The notes beneath the pieces are model-generated. The model did no database searches, was not told the DNA's origin, and saw only the letters and a program-made list of their open reading frames with translations. Made by a program: the position numbers and the translations under genes. From an uncultured bacterium (GTDB taxonomy: Bacteria; Bacteroidota; Bacteroidia; Bacteroidales; Bacteroidaceae), in the NCBI GenBank assembly GCA_945788485.1, contig CALZMB010000062.1, forward strand, positions 1-10,307: 10,307 nucleotides of DNA, in the 5' to 3' direction. Shown here one piece after another: positions 6,901 to 10,307 of this stretch. Positions within the stretch are counted from its first letter, which is position 1. Every line of letters starts with the position of its first letter.

Positions 6901-8433
6901 ATGACCATACTCGCCATCACAACCGGCGCATGGATCACACTCGCCATTGTCCTCGCCCTCTTCGCCTCGCTGTCTTTCACGCGCATCCGCACCGAGGCGG
7001 CGTTCCTCTATGCCATCGCAGCACTCTTCGTCACTGGCATCCTCGACGCGAAAGAGGCATTCGGAGGCTTCAGTTCAGAATCCGTCATCGTCGTAGCAGT
7101 CCTCTACATCGTCATTGCAGGCATGACCTACACCGGCGTGCTGAACCTCATCGTGCGCTATCTAATGGGCACGCCGCGCACACTCTCGCGCGCCATGGTG
7201 CGCCTCATGCTGCCCGTAGCCGCACTGAGCTCCGTACTCTCCAACACCACAGTTGTCGCGCTATTCGTCAACGTAGTGAAAATCTGGTCGCGTAAGCTCA
7301 ACATACCGCCATCAAAACTCCTCATACCGCTCTCATACGCCTCATGCATGGGAGGCGTATGCACTCTCGTCGGCACACCGCCAAACCTCATCATCAGCGG
7401 TCTATACACCGACACGACAGGCATACCGCTCAGCATTCTCACGCCAACCATCAGCGGACTGTTCTGCCTCGCTGTCGGCATAGCCACGCTGGTCATCATG
7501 CAACGCCTCCTGCCTGTCAGACAGTCGCCGCTCGACCATGGCGCGGCGGAAGACTACACCGCCGAACTCAGCGTCGCATCAGACAACCCCAACATCGGCA
7601 TGACATACAGCGAAGCCGGAATACTCGCCCCCGCAGACAGCACGACAGCAGCCGTCACACCACTCGCCGTGAAACGTTTCGACAACATCATAGAGACCGA
7701 TGACATACCAGGAAGCTTCGTCATGGGCGGCGACCGCCTCATCGTGACAGGCTCAACAGACACCATCCTCAACCTCTGCCGACGCTACGGGCTGCGCAAC
7801 GATTATCTCAGCGGCGTCATGGCAAGCGAGGGACTGCCGAAAGGCGTGCGCGGCGCTGTCACTGCCATGCTCATCATGGTGGCGATGGTCGCGCTGTCAG
7901 CACTCGGCGTCATGTCGCTTCTGCAGTCGTGCGTCATTGCTGCAATAGCCATGACAGCATTGCGCCTCTGCTCAGTCAGCCAGGCGTTGGACAGCATCAA
8001 CTTCAACATCCTCATCGTCTTCGCCGGAAGCGTCTGCATCGGAAAAGCCATCGAGAGCACCGGATTGGCTGATCTGCTCGCACAGAACCTGCTCGCAGTC
8101 TGCGGACCAAACCCGATCATCGTCCTAACGGCAATATGCCTCGTCGGCACCTTCGTCACCGAATTCATCTCAAACACTGCCGCTGGAGCAATGTTCTTCC
8201 CTATCGCGATGTCCGCGGCACAGACACTCGGCGTCAATCCCCTCACTTTCTGCGTCGCACTCATGGTCAGCGTATCATCCAGCTTCGCCACTCCGATAGG
8301 CTCTCCAACACACATGCTCGTCTATGTTCCGGGAGGATACAGATTCTCAGACTTCGCACGCATCGGCCTCGTTATGAATATCGTCATCCTCGCAGCCAAC
8401 ATCTTCATCACCACACTCGTCTTCCCGCTCTGA
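6901..8433 (+). CDS. SLC13/DASS-family transporter with a reduced RCK_C (TrkA_C) insert
   Basis: This 510-residue inner-membrane permease belongs to the sodium-coupled divalent anion (sulfate/dicarboxylate-type) family. The two signature repeats are present: SNTTVV (114-119) with GTPPNL (158-163), and SNTAAG (424-429) with SFATPIGSPT (461-470), followed by the conserved VYVPGGYRFSDFARIG end. About nine to eleven hydrophobic segments flank a cytosolic insert at about 205-315. The insert ends in a stretch typical of an RCK_C/TrkA_C domain (IPGSFVMGGDRLIVTGSTDTIL, about 269-290). Many relatives (YfbS-like) carry two such domains and are near 600 residues, so this one seems to have a single or shortened copy. 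It starts 16 nt after the acyltransferase stop and is the last operon gene. The substrate is unknown. Confidence 0.92.
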   Translation: MTILAITTGAWITLAIVLALFASLSFTRIRTEAAFLYAIAALFVTGILDAKEAFGGFSSESVIVVAVLYIVIAGMTYTGVLNLIVRYLMGTPRTLSRAMVRLMLPVAALSSVLSNTTVVALFVNVVKIWSRKLNIPPSKLLIPLSYASCMGGVCTLVGTPPNLIISGLYTDTTGIPLSILTPTISGLFCLAVGIATLVIMQRLLPVRQSPLDHGAAEDYTAELSVASDNPNIGMTYSEAGILAPADSTTAAVTPLAVKRFDNIIETDDIPGSFVMGGDRLIVTGSTDTILNLCRRYGLRNDYLSGVMASEGLPKGVRGAVTAMLIMVAMVALSALGVMSLLQSCVIAAIAMTALRLCSVSQALDSINFNILIVFAGSVCIGKAIESTGLADLLAQNLLAVCGPNPIIVLTAICLVGTFVTEFISNTAAGAMFFPIAMSAAQTLGVNPLTFCVALMVSVSSSFATPIGSPTHMLVYVPGGYRFSDFARIGLVMNIVILAANIFITTLVFPL

Positions 8434-8469
8434 CAACAGAAGCCACACGACGATTACACAAAACAACAG

Positions 8470-8559
8470 ATGAAGGCGGAAATGTCGCTCGACGCAGACG
8501 AAGTGGCAATATACGACATAAAAAACAGGCGACAGGACGAAGAAAAGAAAAATATCTGA
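8470..8559 (+). CDS. Possible 29-residue small ORF (doubtful)
   Basis: An ATG 36 nt behind the transporter stop opens a 29-codon frame, beginning MKAEMSLDADEVAIYD and ending in a charged, lysine/glutamate-rich tail, with a TGA before the terminator hairpin. The A-rich upstream DNA resembles that of the other operon genes. There is no recognisable family, and such short frames arise by chance in A/C/G-rich DNA, so this is a candidate only. Confidence 0.15.
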   Translation: MKAEMSLDADEVAIYDIKNRRQDEEKKNI

Positions 8560-8576
8560 ACTCGCATATACAAGAC

Positions 8577-8610
8577 AAGGCATCACGCAGACAAACCTGC
8601 ATGATGCCTT
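8577..8610. terminator. Strong hairpin, likely operon terminator
   Basis: AAGGCATCA (8577-8585) pairs with TGATGCCTT (8602-8610). Inside, after one C/A mismatch, GCAG (8587-8590) pairs with CTGC (8597-8600) around the 6-nt loop ACAAAC. The stem is 13 pairs in all. It lies about 145 nt behind the last operon gene. Downstream on the plus strand is only modestly T-rich; on the minus strand CTTGTCTTGTATA follows the stem. Termination of the five-gene operon is the likely role. Confidence 0.6.
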
Positions 8611-8708
8611 ATCTCGTATGTATCAGAGACTTCATTGACGACATGAAAGTCGCGGAATCAGAAAGAAGGAAGACTGGAGAAAGTGAGGAAATCGAACAAT
8701 ATGTATGA
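8601..8708 (+). CDS. Possible 35-residue small ORF (doubtful)
   Basis: A frame of 35 codons starts MMPYLVCIRDFIDD and continues into a charged, acidic stretch, ending in TGA at 8706-8708. Its start codon lies inside the descending arm of the hairpin at 8577-8610, which argues against it as a normal gene unless translated from a transcript starting within the hairpin. No family is recognised. Confidence 0.1.
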   Translation: MMPYLVCIRDFIDDMKVAESERRKTGESEEIEQYV

Positions 8709-8846
8709 CATGAAAAGCAAAGTAATGAGGAAAAATGAAGAAAAAAACAAACAGAAAAAGCAAAAAAAACGAGAAAAGTGTTACATTTTGCGGTTTATGT
8801 GGTATATTTTGATACAAAAAAAATAATTATACGTAATTTTCAACGG
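8611..8846. other. Purine-rich, then AT-rich non-coding stretch
   Basis: From about 8640 to 8780 the plus strand is dominated by A and G with several poly-A runs. From 8781 to 8846 it turns AT-rich, as expected upstream of a promoter. Frames through it are short and low-complexity (lysine/glutamate on plus, phenylalanine/leucine on minus), and I see no gene, tRNA or repeat in it. Confidence 0.5.
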
Positions 8847-8864
8847 TTTAACGACTTAATTCAT

Positions 8865-8872
8865 TACCTTTG
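8865..8872 (+). promoter_or_regulatory. -7 promoter box of the AraC-type gene
   Basis: TACCTTTG is an exact match to the Bacteroidota TAnnTTTG box and sits in AT-rich DNA, followed by CAGAAATAAG. No clear TTTG -33 box stands at the usual distance; TTTT at 8837-8840 is the closest. The predicted start near 8879 gives a leader of about 125 nt before the ATG at 9004. Confidence 0.6.
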
Positions 8873-9003
8873 CAGAAATAAGAAAAAGAAAAGTCAGTCA
8901 ACGTTTGATATCGGAAAGATAAAGAAAGAGGATCGGCTTAGTCTGAATAAAGCTTTTGTCAAACCGCGTATGTGGCGAGCTACATATAAAAAAAACTATC
9001 GAC

Positions 9004-9918
9004 ATGAAAAGAGCTAACCTATTGAAAGACACTGTAAACACACAGCTGTTCAGCGCAAAGAGAGAAATCCCGAATATGAATTTCAATGCCTGTCTCTATG
9101 ATTCGTATGAAGAGTTAAGACAACCATTGAACAGTATTTTCAACGACGGCTACGCCCTCGTCACTGTCTGCGGTGGATCCGGCGTGTTTGAGAAAGACGA
9201 CATGGAATATGTTCTCCGTTCGGGCCATGTCTTCTTTATCGCGATGCGAGACATAGCAGGACTGCATGCCGGCACCGGCTTCAACATCCGCGGATGCTGC
9301 ATGACGGCTGAATATGTCAATCTTATTCTCCAGGAGACACCGCTAAACATACCCTTGCTGTGCAACCTGAAGGAGAGACTTCTCATTCGCGTGACGGACG
9401 AGGACATGGATGTCTTCCGAATGATGCATGAACTGCTGAAGAACGTTGCTAAGAAGCCCACCTCCGAACTGAAGAACACGATGACGCACAATCTCTTCAT
9501 CACATTCTCTATAGAGGTCTATATGATTTGCGAGGCTTGCAACCGCGACCTTGCGCCTGAAAAGATGTCTTACAATGCTGCCGCTACGATTTTCAAGAGA
9601 TTCATAGAAATCATGCAGATGTCAGAGAAACCCATACACACAGTGAGCGAAGTGGCGGAGCAACTGAACATCACGCCGAAATACTTCTCTACGGTATGCA
9701 AGCAAATAACGGGACGCACGGCTCTCGACATCATCAACGCTGAGCTTGTGAACAACGCCCGGCTGCTGTTGCGCAACCCTCAGACCTCCATCAAAGAGGT
9801 TTCTGTCAGGCTCGGCTTTGCAAACCAGTCGCACTTCGGCACTTTCATGCGCCGCAACGCAGGTATGTCACCGCTGAAGTACAGGCAGAAGCTTCTGAAC
9901 GAAAGCCGCCAGGCTTAA
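9004..9918 (+). CDS. AraC-family transcriptional regulator
   Basis: This is a 304-residue DNA-binding regulator. The C-terminal AraC domain (about 205-300) has two helix-turn-helix units. The first is VSEVAEQLNITPKYFSTVCK (214-233). The second holds the family signature IKEVSVRLGFANQSHFGTF (263-281), followed by GMSPLKYR (287-294). The N-terminal part (about 28-100) fits a small cupin-like ligand-binding domain: strands, then SGHVFFIAM at 73-81, where many relatives have a sensor barrel. The ligand is unknown. The ATG at 9004 is chosen over a TTG 48 nt upstream, which adds an unconserved-looking extension. It is monocistronic, with its own promoter and terminator. It could control the preceding operon or itself, but no binding site was recognised. 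Confidence 0.93.
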   Translation: MKRANLLKDTVNTQLFSAKREIPNMNFNACLYDSYEELRQPLNSIFNDGYALVTVCGGSGVFEKDDMEYVLRSGHVFFIAMRDIAGLHAGTGFNIRGCCMTAEYVNLILQETPLNIPLLCNLKERLLIRVTDEDMDVFRMMHELLKNVAKKPTSELKNTMTHNLFITFSIEVYMICEACNRDLAPEKMSYNAAATIFKRFIEIMQMSEKPIHTVSEVAEQLNITPKYFSTVCKQITGRTALDIINAELVNNARLLLRNPQTSIKEVSVRLGFANQSHFGTFMRRNAGMSPLKYRQKLLNESRQA

Positions 9919-10012
9919 CAGCCAAAAGAGATTCAGAAGTGGCATGACGTATCACCTCTGCAAGCTCACAGACAGCCTGCAAGTCTTCTGACATATAACG
10001 AGAAATAATCTA

Positions 10013-10051
10013 AGCCGCTGCATCTCACGGAACGACGTGGATGCAGCGGCT
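10013..10051. terminator. Intrinsic terminator behind the AraC-type gene (likely bidirectional)
   Basis: AGCCGCTGCATC (10013-10024) pairs perfectly with GATGCAGCGGCT (10040-10051), with an inner CACG/CGTG stem, one bulged T and the loop GAACGA. TTGTTAT follows on the plus strand and an AT-rich stretch lies on the other side, so it can end transcription from the AraC-type gene and also from the convergent secDF. Confidence 0.85.
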
Positions 10052-10085
10052 TTGTTATGGAGGGGTCTGTATATGCCGGATATTG

Positions 10086-10115
10086 CCGGCTGTCGCCTTA
10101 GCGGCGGCAGGCCGG
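10086..10115 (-). terminator. Hairpin just behind secDF, possible terminator
   Basis: CCGGCTGTCGCC (10086-10097) pairs with GGCGGCAGGCCGG (10103-10115) with one bulge and one G-T pair around TTAGC. It begins seven bases beyond the secDF stop. No T-run follows on the minus strand, so it may instead be a 3'-end stabiliser backed up by the hairpin at 10013-10051. Confidence 0.4.
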
Positions 10116-10121
10116 GGATGT

Positions 10122-10307
10122 TTATTTCTCTGCTTCAGCAGCGATGAGGTTCTTTATCTTGCGGCCGAGTGTGAGGTAAGCCACAGGTGCAGCGACAAAG
10201 ATAGAAGAGAGTGTACCGAAGATGACACCGAGAATCATCGCGAACGAGAAGCTGCGTATGCTGTCACCGCCGAGGATGAAGATACAGAGCAGCACGAGCA
10301 ATGTAGA
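10122..10307 (-). CDS. secDF: SecDF protein-export membrane protein, C-terminal 61 residues (partial)
   Basis: The frame enters from the right edge and ends at TAA (complement of 10122-10124). It encodes 61 residues: a membrane helix (STLLVLLCIFILGG), then DSIRSFSFAMILGVIFGTLS and SIFVAAPVAYLTLG, and a short charged tail. This is the conserved final transmembrane pair of SecF, or of the fused SecDF typical of Bacteroidota. SecDF is an inner-membrane RND-type factor that uses the proton motive force to help the SecYEG translocon release exported proteins. Whether the gene is fused (SecDF) or separate (SecF) cannot be seen here. It converges on the AraC-type gene. Confidence 0.9.
   Translation of the reverse strand, partial: STLLVLLCIFILGGDSIRSFSFAMILGVIFGTLSSIFVAAPVAYLTLGRKIKNLIAAEAEK

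Noticed and set aside
8136..8708. 190-codon plus frame from the transporter end into the intergenic region
   Set aside because: Its first half overlaps the SLC13 gene in another frame and is arginine/histidine-rich shadow sequence; only its last 35 codons were kept as a doubtful mini-ORF.
8903..8964. GTTTGA / TCAAAC inverted pair in the leader of the AraC-type gene as an operator
   Set aside because: Only 6 bp per arm and 50 bp apart in AT-rich DNA; expected by chance.
9919..10012. Repeated CTGCAAG and a CAGAAG/CTTCTG pair behind the AraC-type gene
   Set aside because: Very short matches without regular spacing; no attachment site or repeat array is supported.
1..10307. CRISPR arrays, tRNA or rRNA genes, phage or defence genes
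   Set aside because: No regularly spaced direct repeats, no tRNA-like cloverleaf with a T-loop signature, and no recognisable defence or phage proteins were seen.

Overview
The window comes from a member of the Bacteroidota, most likely Bacteroidales/Prevotella-like. Three things support this. Promoter elements of the Bacteroidota type (-7 box TAnnTTTG with a TTTG-like -33 box) stand before genes. Start codons are preceded by A-rich DNA rather than Shine-Dalgarno sequences. The truncated protein at the right edge matches the C-terminus of a SecDF translocase subunit. Species cannot be fixed from sequence alone.

Layout: (1) 124-2268, minus strand: RNase R (rnr), followed at 20-123 by AT-rich DNA with a short protein-like remnant. 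(2) 2285-2323: two back-to-back, overlapping promoters inside a near-perfect palindrome, one for rnr and one for the plus-strand genes. (3) 2454-8433, plus strand: a probable five-gene operon encoding an extended SDR reductase, a PAP2/AUR1-like membrane phosphatase or phosphotransferase, a GT4 glycosyltransferase, a large GNAT-type acyltransferase and an SLC13-type transporter. Gaps between the last four genes are -4, 33 and 16 nt. (4) 3465-3657: a 193-bp MITE-like element with 18-bp perfect terminal inverted repeats and a 4-bp ATAA duplication lies between the first two genes; removing it restores a 17-nt gap. (5) 8434-9003: about 570 nt without a convincing gene, holding a strong hairpin, two doubtful mini-ORFs, a purine-rich stretch and a promoter. 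(6) 9004-9918: an AraC-family regulator. (7) 10013-10115: terminator hairpins between convergent genes. (8) 10122-10307, minus strand: the C-terminal end of SecDF, running off the window.

The most interesting reading is that the plus-strand operon makes or decorates a membrane lipid, possibly a sphingolipid. Bacterial ceramide pathways use an extended-SDR ketone reductase (CerR of Caulobacter, BT_0972 of Bacteroides thetaiotaomicron) and a GNAT-like ceramide synthase (bCerS). AUR1-type PAP2 proteins move phospho-headgroups onto ceramide, and a GT4-type enzyme makes alpha-galactosylceramide in B. fragilis. All four protein types sit together here, but no serine palmitoyltransferase is in the window, so the assignment is an inference from family and context.
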